A DNA stretch of 64,000 nt from Rosellinia necatrix (Eukaryota > Ascomycota > Sordariomycetes > Xylariales > Xylariaceae), in assembly GCA_021209875.1 (NCBI GenBank), contig JAGYVD010000003.1, positions 186,001 through 250,000 on the forward strand, given 5' to 3'. Within the stretch, counting starts at the first letter, position 1. Each line of letters opens with the position of its first letter. The translations under genes were made by a program, and so were the position numbers. The notes under the pieces were generated by a model. It was not told the DNA's origin. It saw only the letters and a list, made by a program, of their open reading frames with translations, and did no database searches. Of the stretch, positions 39,081-50,550 are shown piece by piece.

Positions 39081-40000
39081 ATATGGGAATCTTTCTAAGT
39101 TTATCGACATGGCATCTGATGATGTTCACTGCGGCGTTGGCTTCAAAACAGGCTTGGTTCACTGGTTGGGATGGGTTGATACACACAAGCGTTCTTGTTG
39201 ATTTGTGAAAACACGTTTCGGGTGGAAATACGATTGGCAGTCGTTCCATCCATCTCTTATTAGAGTGAGAAGGTGTGGATGCTAGAGGCGAACTCCTCGG
39301 CTCATCTCGGACGCGTGTGGCGAAGGAAATGAGGGCAGGCAGGCAGGTACTCTACCCAGAGATGATAAAAAGTAGTCAAGTGATGATGACGACCTAGATT
39401 AATATACCACCATGAGAAGAGCAGTCCTTGTAGTCTATGCCATGTTAAGTGCTTGTTACATATAACGTGACCCAGTATAAAAACCACAACCATCTTTTTT
39501 ATGACTTTGGCAACAAATCACCTCATGGCAGATATAGGCATTGAAGTTAATGCGATCGGTGTTAACGCCATAGCTATCTATGATCGGTATCCGACTCTAT
39601 TGGAACATCATTTCTCACGTTTCTGCTTTACTCGTTTCTATGGATAAAAAATGTGCCCTTGTACTTTCTCGCCTCGTATCTAGCATGGTTCAAACTAGAC
39701 CCCGAGAGCGAACAACGTTCCCGTTACCCAGTACCCGAAGCTATAGATCATCCGTGACGGAAACATAGGATCCCTTCCACGAGTGGAAAATGGCTTTTCC
39801 AGGAGCTGCCTTGGAGGCATCGTCGTTAGATACAGGAGGGACCTGATTCGCCCTACCGAGGAGGGGTGTTGCGAAGAACATGTTTTCTCCACCACGATCA
39901 ATAAAAAAGACAAACCCTCGTTTTTTTTTTTTTTTCAAGGTTTGCTTTTATATCCGTCACGACCACAACATCCTTACCCGCCTGACCCGTCCCCCCCAAC
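39081..40000. other. Convergent intergenic region between GFA1 and PRE4
   Basis: The 3' sides of two convergent genes. It contains a T-run (39920-39935), probably in a 3' UTR, and short GCAGG repeats (39334-39347). No gene is supported. Confidence 0.65.
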
Positions 40001-40949
40001 CTAGACGGTCTGGGTGCCGTAGCCCTTGATGCGGTCGGCGAAGGCCCAGCTCTGGTCCTCGAGCTTCTCGTCCTCGCTGAGGTCGACGCCGTCGCGGGTG
40101 ACGACGGCGAGGGAGTAGGTGTCGAGGGAGCGGGCGTCGCGGTAGAAGAGGACCTTGAGGCACTCGCGGACGCAGGCGACGGCCTGGTCGCGGTCGACGG
40201 CGGCGACGGCGGCCTCGTCGGGGACGAGGCGGCGCATGATGGGCTGGGCGAGCATGCTGCCGAAGCCGGTGGCGAGGGAGGGGGAGGTGAAGGTGGTGCC
40301 GAGGAGGTCGGCGGCGGCGAGGAAGGGCTGGCCGTCCTCGTCCATGCCGGCGACGAGCAGGTGGTTCCACAGCGGGTCGAACTTGGACCGCCGGTGGTAG
40401 AGCAGCTTGGACAGGTACTTGTGCAGGTTCCGCGCGTTCAGCGTCGGCCGCTGCGCCGTCGCGGACGCGCCGCCGCCCGCGTACGCCTCGTCGATGGCCA
40501 GCTCCGTCAGGTGCCGGTCCAGGTACTGCATGTCGGACACGTCGCCGCCGAAGCCGACGACCGTGGACGAGGCGAACGTGCGCAGCCGCTTGACGTCGGG
40601 GAAGCGGGCTAGGGAGCCGTAGGAGGCTGTGGTGGGACGTGTTAGTTTGGGTGCTGAGTAGGATATATATCTATATCTATGTCCATATTTATATTTATAT
40701 ATATATATTTATATATATGTATATATGTATGTGTGAGAGAAAGTCATGGAGGGGTCACCTACCCAGGTTATCGGCGGCGATGACGACGCCATCCTTGAAC
40801 TTCATGGCCAGAACTGACGTCCCGGTGACGACGGGGGGACTGTGTGTGTTGGTTGGGCCCGTTGGACTGCATATATGAGGCATCGTAGGCACCGTAGACG
40901 TCGTCTCTGGGCTGTATTGCGGTTGCGGCAAACCCGTGTTAGCGGTCAT
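40001..40949 (-). CDS. PRE4: 20S proteasome subunit beta-7 (Pre4 / PSMB4)
   Basis: Exon 1 is 40763-40949 and exon 2 is 40001-40626, joined across a 136-nt AT-rich intron (donor GTAGGT, acceptor ACAG), to 270 residues. A 40-residue Pro/Thr-rich propeptide precedes VVTGTSVLAMKFKDGVVIA. After the junction comes ADNLGASYGSLARFPDVKR, then GGDVSDMQYLDRHL, YHRRSKFDPLWNHLLVAGM, SLATGFGSMLAQPIMRR, YRDARS and the typical end IKGYGTQTV. This matches the beta-7 subunit (yeast Pre4), a structural, non-catalytic ring member whose C-terminal tail helps join the two half-proteasomes. Exon 2 is extremely GC-rich at third positions. The gene starts about 620 bp from the divergent HCNGP-like gene. Confidence 0.93.
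40627..40762 (-). repeat. AT-rich repeat within the PRE4 intron
   Basis: The PRE4 intron contains a TA/TATA-rich block (40662-40731) set in very GC-rich coding DNA. The window has similar AT blocks at 18936-18975 and 47840-47878, the latter also in an intron. Confidence 0.7.
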
Positions 40950-41570
40950 CTAGTCCAAGGCTACTCGGGGCGGGGGGGGAGGGAAACAATGGGCGGGTTC
41001 TGGGCGACTTACACGGCCCCATGCGTGCGGTCTGTGATCCATCGTTGGGGTAGGAGATTATCCCCGTTAGTAGAGGCTGTATGGCGGTTTTTAGGCAGAG
41101 CGTTTGGTATAATCTGGCGAGGTGGTGATGCGGGTGGTGGTTGAGTGAAGCTCCGGGCTGAGGTCGACCCGCCGATTGCTGGAGCTTAGGCTTGGTACCT
41201 ACAGTGGTAGTGCTGGATAGGCGGCGTAGCTGCGTCAGTTGTTCTGCCTTGCAGCTTGAGCTTGTGCTTTGCTGCCAGGGTAGGTATGGTGGGTAGGTAC
41301 AAGGGTACATTAAGTATCTTAGGTACCTACCTACCTACCTAGGTTCCTACCTAGATAGGTACGCACCTACTACTGTAGTGTGGCTGGAGATACAACAGCT
41401 GGTGACGGCTGTGATAAAGGTACATTCCCTTCCTACACTTTCGCCAGCCATCTATACATCGCCGTTGTATCTCCCTAATCGACCACCAACAAATCTTATA
41501 AGATACCTACTTATATAGTCTAAACGCGCTCATCCGGCGAGCTGCCCTGGGTTCTTATGTCCAAGGCATC
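40950..41570. promoter_or_regulatory. Divergent promoter region of PRE4 and the HCNGP-like gene
   Basis: A shared upstream region of 621 bp. A CCTA/TAGG tract with a CCTAGG centre lies at 41319-41374. No PACE site (GGTGGCAAA or complement) is present; the nearest match, TTTCGCCAGCC at about 41438, is imperfect. The promoter role is inferred from the divergent gene starts. Confidence 0.5.
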
Positions 41571-42627
41571 ATGGCCGGACTCGTTGCCTATGAGAGCAGC
41601 GACGAGGAAGAAGAGTTGAAGCCCCAGCCTGCACCAGAGGTATGAGTAAATGGCGTGTGCATTCTGGACTCGATCCGGTTGGCGCAAAGAACAGTACTGA
41701 TTGTGGTGAGACCAGCCATTGCGGAAGATTGAGGCGATCACGGCTGACACGAGTAGCATCCCAAGTGAGTTTATCACCTACCTATTACCTATTCTTTTTC
41801 CTTACCTTGCACTTGCCGCCGCCACTCATCTCTCTTTCTTTCTTTCTCTCTCTCTCTCTCTCTCTTGAAATCTCTCTTGAAATCTCTCTTGAAATCTCTC
41901 TCTCTCTCTGCAACCTAATCCAAGCTCAGGCACAAGCACAAAAGACACACCAAAACGCCTACAACCACAACCAACGGCAAAGGCAAATGAAGAACAAAAA
42001 CCAGCGGTCTACGGACCACAGATCGGACCCTCATCCGGCGCCACCAGCTTCCCGCCACTAGAGGAGGACCCTTCGACGGCCGAGCCGCCGCCGCCGCTGC
42101 CGCCGCTGCCGTTGCCGCCGGGATCGCCGTACACGGCGACGCGGGCGCTGCTCCGCGACCTGACGCTCCCCGCGGTGCCGGACATGGCCATCCCGCCGTC
42201 GCCGCCGGGCTCGCCGCCGCCGGCGGACTCGAGCCGGAGGTTCGAGGGCTTCCTGGAGCTGAAGCGGAAGGGGGTGCACTTCAACGCGCGGCTCGCGGCG
42301 TCCGCGCCGATGCGCAACCCGGCCCTCGCCGACAAGCTGCTGGCCTTCGCCGACCTCGACCACCGCGACCAGTACCGCACCGCCCTGGGCCCGGACCTCT
42401 GCCCCTGGGCCGACCCGGACGCCTACCCCCGCCACGCCTACCGCGAGCAGCTGCGCCAGGCCCAGACCGACGCCGCGCAGGCGAGGGTCAGGGCCGCCGG
42501 CGAGCCCGTCAAGTTCGTGCCTCCGGAAGGCGCCGCGGCGGTATCGGCGCCGTCGGCTGCCGCGGAGGATGCCAAGACGGCCCAGGCGGCCGGCATGGCG
42601 AAGCGGAAGACGAGGTTTGACACGTGA
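41571..42627 (+). CDS. HCNGP / SAP30-binding-protein-like regulator
   Basis: Exons 41571-41639, probably 41716-41764, and 41930-42627 join in phase to about 271 residues. The N-terminus MAGLVAYESSDEEEE is the hallmark of the HCNGP family (human SAP30BP). A Pro-rich linker follows, then the HCNGP core: FEGFLELKRKGVHFNARLA, RNPALADKLLAFADLDHRDQYRTALGPDL, and end KRKTRFDT. Family members are nuclear; human SAP30BP has been tied to transcriptional repression and to splicing. The acceptor at 41715 is preceded by a TACTGAT branch-like site; a nearby in-frame acceptor (41727) is an alternative. The second intron is packed with CT repeats. Exon 3 is almost wholly G/C at third positions. The family call is firm; the small middle exon is less so. 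Confidence 0.82.
41830..41909. repeat. CT tract with tandem 12-mers in the HCNGP-like intron
   Basis: (CT)n followed by three tandem TTGAAATCTCTC units and a second (CT)n, all inside the intron at 41765-41929, shortly before its acceptor. Confidence 0.85.
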
Positions 42628-43087
42628 GCGAATGTATGTTACTATCGGATATCGACAAAACTGCCTACGTTACGGGTGGCGCGAGGCACGGATACCGGAT
42701 GGCGCGCCAGTTACTACGATCGAAAGAGATGTTAATGGGCGTGTTACTACCCAGGCCGGTTGTAATATTCGGAGCGACATGTAACCTAGATGCACGGGGA
42801 AACGAGGTGCGGCAAAGATTGCGTCCGGTCCGTGGGGTTGACCCGTCACGCCAAGAGAGCCGGTATTTCACAATCAAAGGTGTATACTTGAGGTTGCCGT
42901 ATATGGTAGACAGACATATAAAATTGCCGCTCGGGGGCCGGTACATTCGTCGGCCGAGCAGATGCTAATTTGATATAAAAGAGTGGTTGTTTCCTCCAAT
43001 TCCCAATTCGTTACAATCTGATGCGAGCTAATCATTTCCCAAAAACGCCCATGCCACTGCTACAAGCTATGATAGTGCTAATAGTCC
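42628..43087. other. Convergent intergenic region
   Basis: 460 bp between two 3' ends. No gene is supported. Confidence 0.6.
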
Positions 43088-44460
43088 CTAAACTGCGATC
43101 CCATGTCTTCCCTGGGCTCGGTCACACTCCTCTATAAATCGATACACCCCCTCTAACCCCTCGAACTCCTCGGAGCAATGCTCACCGGAACTGATCGGAG
43201 GCGACATGGTTGCGTAGCCCTCCGGGTCGGAGCCGGACAGCCAGGGGTTGCCGTCGATATCTTCGAACCCCTCGTATAACCCGTGTTCGGTGAGGTAGCT
43301 ATCTTCTGACCGGAGCGACCCATCAGGAGATGTCAGGGCTTGTAACCCCCCACCACCATTACGAGCCCGAGTGTCTGGGGCATAAGGAAATCTTAGTGCT
43401 ACGGGAACACCCATCTCGGCGTCAAAGTTCGGGTCCTCGCGCACGACGCCCGTCGTGAGGCCGAGGTCATCGCATAACGATTCCACCGTGTCCGCATCGA
43501 CACCAGGGAAGCGTACGCGTAGGATATAGCCCTTCTCCAGCTGAATTGGGAGATCCCCGAGGGCCGAGAGCCGCTTGATGTCGGCCAGCGTGCAGGTGAG
43601 GTCCTTCAGGGCGCGTGCGAAGTCGACGGACAGCACGTCGAGGAAGCCCTCGGTGTTCAGGGTCGTGGAGTCGAAGGCGGAGGCCTTCTTCATGCCGGCG
43701 GACGGATAGGGGGAAGGCGCCGGACAGGGGGCTGAGCGAGGTGATGATCGGGTTCAGCCGGAAGTCGATGTAGGAGCCCGCGGCGCCGCGGGGCACCGAG
43801 GCCATCCTGCGGGAGGCCTCGTCCTCCAGGGCGGACACGGCGCGGTACCGCCTCTCGCCCCGGTGGTTGAGGCCGTCGAACTGCGCCTTCTGACCCGAGA
43901 TCCAGAACGCCCGCACCGCCGCGGACACGTTCTGGAACACCTGCGCCTGCGACGCCGGGGCGTGCGAGAAGAACCGAGCCCCGCCCACGCGGCCCGGCCC
44001 GAGGCCGTAGCCGCCGGCCGTGCGGGGGAGGGCGCCCCCCGTGAGGTTCGGCCGCAGCGTGCTCGCGAAGGGGGGCGCGGCCGGTGATCTGGGCGACGGC
44101 GCGGCCGGTCTGGGTGTTGAGGAACTTGGAGCGGTCGAGTCGCGGGAGCTCGCCGAACCGGCCGGTGCTCATGAAGCGACGCACGGCGGCGTTGACGTTC
44201 TTGTAGGTGGAGGTCGTCGAGTGCCATCGTCGGTTCTTCTGCTGGCGCAGGAAGGCGGCCGGGTGGACGGGATGGCGAGGCTGTGCCCGGACGAAGACGG
44301 GCTCGACGGTGGCGTTGACGGGCCGTGTGACGCTGGCTATCTTGCTCCGTATGATCTTCGTCACTTGCTGGGCGGTGCTACGGGCAAGCCGCAGGGCTAG
44401 CGGTGCCCATATGCCCCCCCATAGAGGTGACCATCTTGTTCGTGTGTGTGTCGCAGTCAA
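43088..44460 (-). CDS. Fungal protein often labelled 'casein kinase II beta 2 subunit' (two apparent +1 frameshifts)
   Basis: The coding path needs three minus-strand frames. Removing one base from the G6 run at 44070-44075 and one from the G5 run at 43709-43713 joins them into about 456 residues, an exact multiple of three. The joined protein has an N-terminal basic, mitochondrial-presequence-like region (ALRLARSTAQQVTK), then TGRAPFASTLRPNLTGGALP, then ARFFSHAPASQAQVFQNVS, then FDGLNHRGERRYRAVSALED, then DVLSVDFARALKDLT and RVRFPGVDADTVESLCDDLG, and a C-terminal tail ending FEGLEGVYRFIEECDRA. I recognise this ascomycete family, which databases often annotate as a CK2 beta subunit. The true role is unclear and the sequence does not look like the zinc-finger CK2 beta fold. 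The start is uncertain: no ATG opens the good frame, so a short upstream exon or another run error (C7 at 44413-44419) is possible. Confidence 0.75.
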
Positions 44461-45103
44461 AACCGCGAGAGGGGGGGGGGGCTGGGGAGGTTGAAGATTG
44501 GTTGGTTTGGGGAAGGAAGGAGGAAGTGTCAGTAACTGACGACTGACGCAACGCTTAAGTCTTAAACCCGCTTCGGCCGCGATTGAGTCCGATCAAATGG
44601 CCAACGCAAACCCCCGGAGCGGTGTGGCTGTGTGCCAACCTTTCGCCACATTTCACCCCCGTCTCTGCTCGTCCCCCACCCACCCCTCCAGGCTTGGTTT
44701 AGCTTATGTGGGGCAATTGATTAGCCCCATCCGCTAGATCTACTATTTTATTTTCTCAGATCGCGGTTTTGCATTCAACTTTCCTTCCAGCTTCACACTT
44801 TTTTTCCTAGCATCGGTACCACCGACTACCTGTTTGGTTCCTTTCCTCGCCCCAACCATAGATCACGGAAATGTAAGTTCTTCAGTCTACCTCGTCCCAT
44901 GCTGCACTATCAAGATTTGCTATGATTACTATAATCTTGAACAATCCAAATCTTACCCAACCATGGGGATATCTAAGTATTTAGAAAACCCATGAGCAAA
45001 TTACCCCGTCTGGCAGTTTCAACCAATGGCACAGCCGATTCACCAGCTAACGATCCATCGGCAGATAACTAGCTGTCTGTAGACAACCTGGGCGTGTTAC
45101 TCA
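44461..45103. other. Intergenic region with an upstream spliced-leader-like signature
   Basis: Upstream of the minus-strand gene it is G-rich (44466-44500). A GTAAGT donor at 44879 and an acceptor at 45064 preceded by GCTAAC suggest a 5' UTR intron of the tentative gene at 45104. Confidence 0.4.
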
Positions 45104-45577
45104 ATGAATCGGGCTAGAGTCTTTTTGCATTATTCAAGTTCAAAAGGTATGTTCTGGAACCATTGGTGCTGCTTTCAGTTTGCACCCCCTCCGAGGGATG
45201 ATGAAAATTCCGACAAACCTAGGAATTCCTCTTTCCGAATACATCATGTCGATTTGTTTAGTTTCAGCCTTGTCTGACCTCAATAACCGTGTCTTTATAC
45301 GCTAGCAGCATTGTGTTGAACTTGTAGCTAACTGTCACGATTTTCAGGTATGCCGCTATTTTTGCTCCCAATATCATATTCACATGAGGATATATTGAAC
45401 GAACGGGCGGACATATTGAACCCTCGTTCCTCTTCTCGTTCAAACAAGGGCGTACAAACCCTTGGAGAAGAGGTCGACGTGGACTTCTTGATGAGACCTC
45501 GTCAGCTGATTGTGCTCCATCAATGCCTTCGCTGTCATGGTTTATCTACTGTGCGATCTGCTAACGGTGCCCAATAG
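45104..45577 (+). CDS. Tentative spliced small gene, 90 aa, unknown
   Basis: Exons 45104-45146 and 45348-45577 join in phase to a 90-residue protein starting MNRARVFLHYSSSKGMPLF and ending CLRCHGLSTVRSANGAQ. The donor is GTATGT. The acceptor TTTTCAG is preceded by a perfect GCTAAC branch site 17 nt upstream. An upstream non-coding intron (44879-45064) has the same branch signature. No family is recognised. Further branch-plus-acceptor pairs near 45750 and 45978 suggest the transcript may run on, so the true coding frame could differ from this model. Confidence 0.3.
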
Positions 45578-47430
45578 GTAAATGCCATGTTCTTCGTCTT
45601 GGATCCTTTCCCCTAAAATGATGAGCACTATTCACACTGTTTGATCCTATCCTCTGGATATGGAAATGAACATTAAACAAAATCTGATTTAATGAGGTTT
45701 GTAATCATCCGCGCGTGTTTATTGCGCGTATGCTAACGGACGAACTAGGCTGATACCATACACATGAACCGCGAACTTATCCGCTGGGTAAAAACCAAGA
45801 CTAACATCTGGTTTTTTGATAGTTAATATGTATGTGAAGATAACAACTGATCTGCATTCAAGAGTATGTTTATCCCCATTTCATCCCCATTTGCTCTTAG
45901 GTAAAGGGGGACTGGAAACCCAAGTCCTCCGGCTCCTTCTACGTATTGCTATTAGCTAACTTGGATCCTCCACTCCAGGCACATCTATGAGATGAGTTTG
46001 GTGTTACTCTGAACCCGGATATAGATCCCCGACATAATAATAATAATAATACATGATCACTAGTCTACTAGTCTACAAGATGTTTTCTGCTTGCAAACGT
46101 GATGTTACTGAGTCAATCGCTACCCTAAATCTAGATACTAACACCGGCACTTATAGCGTTTATATTGAGGCTAGTCCAATTACGTCACCCGCCATATTCA
46201 TGATCCGACTTGGTTTCATGACTAGGTACAGTACCTAATTACCTATTAGACGTGACCTCGGCCTCTGTGTTCGGGGGGGAGGTTACTCATACTTGGCTTC
46301 ACACTGCGGCGGCTTTCCTTGGTCACGTGGGGCCTTCTCTCACCGCTGACAAGCATAGTCAGGTGACAAGGTATGATTGTCGTCTCTGTTGCAGCCAGAT
46401 CTCAACCTATTCGGCGTACCGATCTACAATGACCTGCCTAGGGGGCGGAAAGAGGGTTGACACTCGTGGGATGTTATACAGCATGCCAAACAGGTACGAG
46501 GGGCGATCTCAATGCCCCGGCTGAGCTGTGGTCGATAGACTCGATACATGAATGCGGGGTAAGCGCGACTCGAGGAGGGAACTACCATCTGAGATCGACG
46601 ACGCTCCTCTGGGTCTGTCTGGCCAAGTACCTACCTAGGCAGGTACCCCGATTCTGCCAATCCGGGGCTGTCGATTGTCAGCGGTATATAATATTATGTC
46701 TTGGTCTCATGGTTATTGAGCGGGTTATTGAGTAGGTGCAGTTGGGTGCAGGTGCAGTTGGGTGCAAGAGCTTGGGTGCAAGAGCTTGGGTGCAACAGCT
46801 TGAGTGCAAGAGCTTGAGTGCAAGAGCTTGGGTGCAAGAACTTGGGTGCTTGGTAACGCAAGTGCCCTTTTCTGGCCGGGGATCATCAGGCCATACCAGG
46901 GTGCCCGAGTCAATCAAAGTTCGACGCTTGCCGGGACTAGCTCCCTGCAATACCTCATTGGTGAAGTCATACCAGGCGCTCCTACCCACCACTGACGTCG
47001 CTGGCGAGGAATATACTATGGATGTATACCCATTGCACACTGGTCGAACCCGCCCTGGTTGAGGTACCGGCCACAGTACGCATCTCATAACGGGCGACTG
47101 TGTCGGTGCCTTTGTCTGGGGAAGCTCCGGCATCCTTGATCAGTGCTAGGCATTGGGCATTGGGGATTGGCCCAGGTGGGTTGGGAGATGTGGGCAGCAT
47201 AGAGCGAGGAGAACTGGTGCTTTGTCTGGGGGCCTGGGTGTATCTTGTCCTAGGAAGCAGTGTCTATCTATCAAACCTAGGATCACTATTAATAAGGAAT
47301 GCCCTTCCCCGCTTCAACTGGTGGTATGATTATCTCTCCTCTGTGAATCGACTGACGGACCAACTTCACGACGATAGCAAAACGATCACCGACCGCCTCG
47401 AAACAATACATATTTCTGCAGATATTCAAG
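45578..47430. other. Intergenic region with minisatellite
   Basis: Two more GCTAAC-plus-acceptor signatures (acceptors near 45750 and 45978), an (AAT)n microsatellite (46036-46051), a CCTA/TAGG inverted tract (46628-46645) and a 15-bp minisatellite (listed next). No protein-coding gene is supported. Confidence 0.5.
46736..46850. repeat. 15-bp minisatellite
   Basis: About seven tandem units related to GGTGCAAGAGCTTGG, beginning with shorter GGTGCAGTT variants. The period of 15 keeps a frame open on both strands, which explains the long open frames here. Confidence 0.9.
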
Positions 47431-48086
47431 ATGGATAGCTCTAAAGCAACCGACACGCAACAGCAGAGCTCGACCACACGTCGTCGACGGGTCAGTGACT
47501 GTACCCTTCCTTATCTGCGCTTCAAAGCCATATCCCGTAGCTCTTGATATTGGAGCTCAAAGACGAAGAGGATGACGGGATCGCCATACAAATATTATCA
47601 TCCCACTACCGCACCTACTTACCCCCAGCCCCAAAACAACAAGGCCAGCTAAGCTAGCTATCCGAGTGAGCAGAGCTAACCGAAACCAATACAGAGCTCC
47701 GGCCCCTCGTACGAAGGCCTGATGAGCTACAAGCGCTCGAACGACCCGAGCTCAATGGCCCGCCGCGCCAGCCTGAGCGAGCAGAAGCCGCAATCGGGGT
47801 TCTTCGGCTCCATGTGGCAGAAGTACGTGCATCCTCGTGTATATATGTATATATATATGTATATATATATATATATTCATCATCTCCCCTCTCTCCTCTC
47901 CTATGCATCTCTCCCGGACCCCCCAAGATTCATTACCTATCCGGTATCGAATCCAATCCGATCTAGTTCAGTCCAAACCCCTCCCTCCCTCACCCCTATC
48001 CCCCTTTTAAAAACCTCGGGGGAACGAGCCTTACCTAACGCCCCTCGCCAGTTTCACCCGCGGTCCCTCTAGTCCGACTAAGTAAA
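47431..48086 (+). CDS. Small conserved fungal protein, 73 aa, three exons
   Basis: Exons 47431-47490, 47695-47822 and 48053-48086 join in phase to 73 residues: MDSSKATDTQQQSSTT, then RRRRSSGPSYEGLMSYK, then RSNDPSSMARRASLSEQKP, then QSGFFGSMWQNFTRGP and SSPTK. The last intron junction turns an open run into the compact ending GFFGSMWQNFTRG followed by a stop, a pattern I associate with a family of short ascomycete proteins. The donors are GTCAGT and GTACGT, the acceptors ACAG and CCAG. The second intron holds a TA repeat (47840-47878). Arg- and Ser-rich RRAS sites look like kinase targets. Function is unknown. Each exon is short, so it is easily missed by ORF scans. Confidence 0.72.
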
Positions 48087-50550
48087 TACCGAGTCTCCTC
48101 CCCCTTTCCGCGCCGATACGATAGCGGATGGAGGAAAAGCGAGAAAAAAAAAAACCTAGTTAGCCCAGGCTACCGTAAGACGAAACGACCGGCAGGACGT
48201 GTCCGACTCGCGGAATGTCCTATCTCGTTCTGCGGTCAATGCGTGCGCGGGAGGAATCAGTCTCCACTCAGATCACTCGATGATACAGGTCGAAAGGGGA
48301 TCAAATCGGGGCGTTGCGTTGCGCGGGCGTGCCTTGTTGTATAAGCACCCAGTGTATGATTACATATTTCCTGTTTTTGCTTCATTTTTTTTTTTTTTTA
48401 CGGGACCAGAATTGAATTTCACATAACTCATATGACGCCTTCATTTGTCTGCGCCACGTGCGGCTGCCTCTCGTGATATCGATCGTTGCTTTTCTACGAA
48501 GGCCCGCGGGGTGTTACGCTACCATCGTTTTATTACATGGTAAGCGGATCGTTCCAGGGGCGTAGACGACCAAACTGTTACCTTCGGCATAGTAGACTAC
48601 GCATATTCACACAGGCACGAATGGGAACGAAACGGGTAGAAGACAAGGCCTAGCTTGAATTTGCGGCTATCCGTCTATATACAAGCAGAGGTTCCAACGG
48701 CACCCCTCGGACATGGATGAGAAATCCCCCACTAGTTGTCCTCCACTGTCAAGGCGAGTTGTGTTTTTTTTTTTTTGTCTTTTTGTACTTTTTTATTGAG
48801 AGTGTGTGCGTGTGTGTGTGTCTGCGTATGTGGAATATATCTGCCTGTCGTTACCGCGAAGTGAACAACGTAAAAAACGGGTAAGGACCCCGGAAAAAAA
48901 AAAGGAAAAACTTTGATCGGATCGGGGGCTTTTTGAGACAGAGACGGGCGAACCCGTTTTTTATTTTTAAGAAAAAAAGGAAAAAGATTCTTCATCTGTC
49001 TGCAGGGAGACGCGACCAGCCCAGCCCCACGTGCTTACGTCCGGCCAGCCAAACGGGCTGGCAAGACGGGCCGAATATTCTTCTCCTCACCAGATCTTTT
49101 CCCCACGCCTCCGGGGCGGTCTCCTCACGGTGCGCGACCCGAACGGGAAGCGCGGTTGGACATGAGAAGTGGCAGAACGCTATTCAGCGTGGGGGTGGGT
49201 TCTCCTCGGCCTAGTCCGAGACGCTGGCTCCGGAGCAAAGTGGCAACTGCCGCGGTCGGGAGAGGGGGGTGTGCGTGTTGGGCGGAACTCCCTCCCCTGA
49301 CCTGGGAAAAGAAGTCAGGGGAGGGAGGAAGGACGCCCCTCCCGCCTCCGGCGTGTTGCTCTTACTATCGCGCTTATCTCCTTCAGAAAGAACCCAAGAA
49401 ATGGTGGCCACCGCGACTGGTTTGCTGACACGTAGGCCTCCCTGGCCCCCGATGATCATCGCATCCCGCGATATACCATCGGGGGCCGGCTGCCGTAGGC
49501 CTGCAACTGTCGCCCATGATGAGACCTCGACTGGCCTCACCTTGGTTGCGCGAACGTCGATCCGATCCGTCATACAGTATACCTAGGTACTAGTGCTACT
49601 ACCCCGTGCGACAGGCTTATGGCCGTCGCGGTCTCACAAGGGCATGCCGTTCCTACTAGGATTCAATACAATTATAAACCATGACCCTCTGGCACATGGT
49701 TGTAACACAAAAAAATCGCTTCTTAATAGCAGCCCTAGGCTAGGTTCGGATAGGAATTCATCGTTACAACTCGAATTTGTCGGCGTGCTTATGAGGGTCT
49801 CTTTGTTTGCTGTTGTTTGCTGCTGTTGGTGTTGTTGCTGTTGTTGCTGCTGTTGCTGTGATCTGGGTTGGCACCCGGAATTAAAGGAACCCGGATATCG
49901 CCTCCAGGCCGTATGGAGTATTAGGCAGATTGTTGTCATTGCCCGGGACGTCAGCCGTAACGCCTATCTCGTAAACTAAGCCGGCATCAGCATGGGAAGT
50001 CAGAGGAGGTTGGCATCGCGGTGGCTGCATACTAACCTCGATTAAGTGGCCATTAAGTACACAGACCATCAAAACGCCGGGGTCGGCTATGAGCACGACC
50101 ATGCGAGTATTACCGTACCAACCATGATCTATTGGGGTATTTCGTCCAGACCGAGAAGTACATTGCCGCTAGGTCGCTATCGTGATTGCGAAAATGGTAC
50201 AAGTGGTGAAATTCGGTGTGCGAAAGATAGTACGGTAGTAACGCCGTTCAAGGCCGAGGCATCTCACTCATACTCATTACGACTCGGACTCCTCTCAACC
50301 GTCAGAGTGTTCGAAATCGCAAACCCTGCAAGGTGTCGGGGTCAGCGTATATCATGTGGCACGGCGACGGGGTCGGGCACGCACCATTAAAGGTATCAAA
50401 GCATCCCAAACACCTGAACCATGTGTCTATGCTTTTCAATACCGGCGAGGCCCGATGCCGAACTACCGAGCCTCTTGAAGATGTACATGAAACCAGGAAT
50501 CGTTTCGTTCATGCAGTCATTAACTCGTCCATCCTCCGGGCCTTTTAAAT

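Noticed and set aside
39957..40370. 137-aa Arg/Pro-rich minus-strand frame
   Set aside because: It is another frame of PRE4 exon 2; the composition is a by-product of its GC-rich codons.
44629..44640. TTTCGCCACA as a proteasome PACE element
   Set aside because: It is imperfect and not upstream of a proteasome gene; neither RPT4 nor PRE4 has a clear PACE site nearby.
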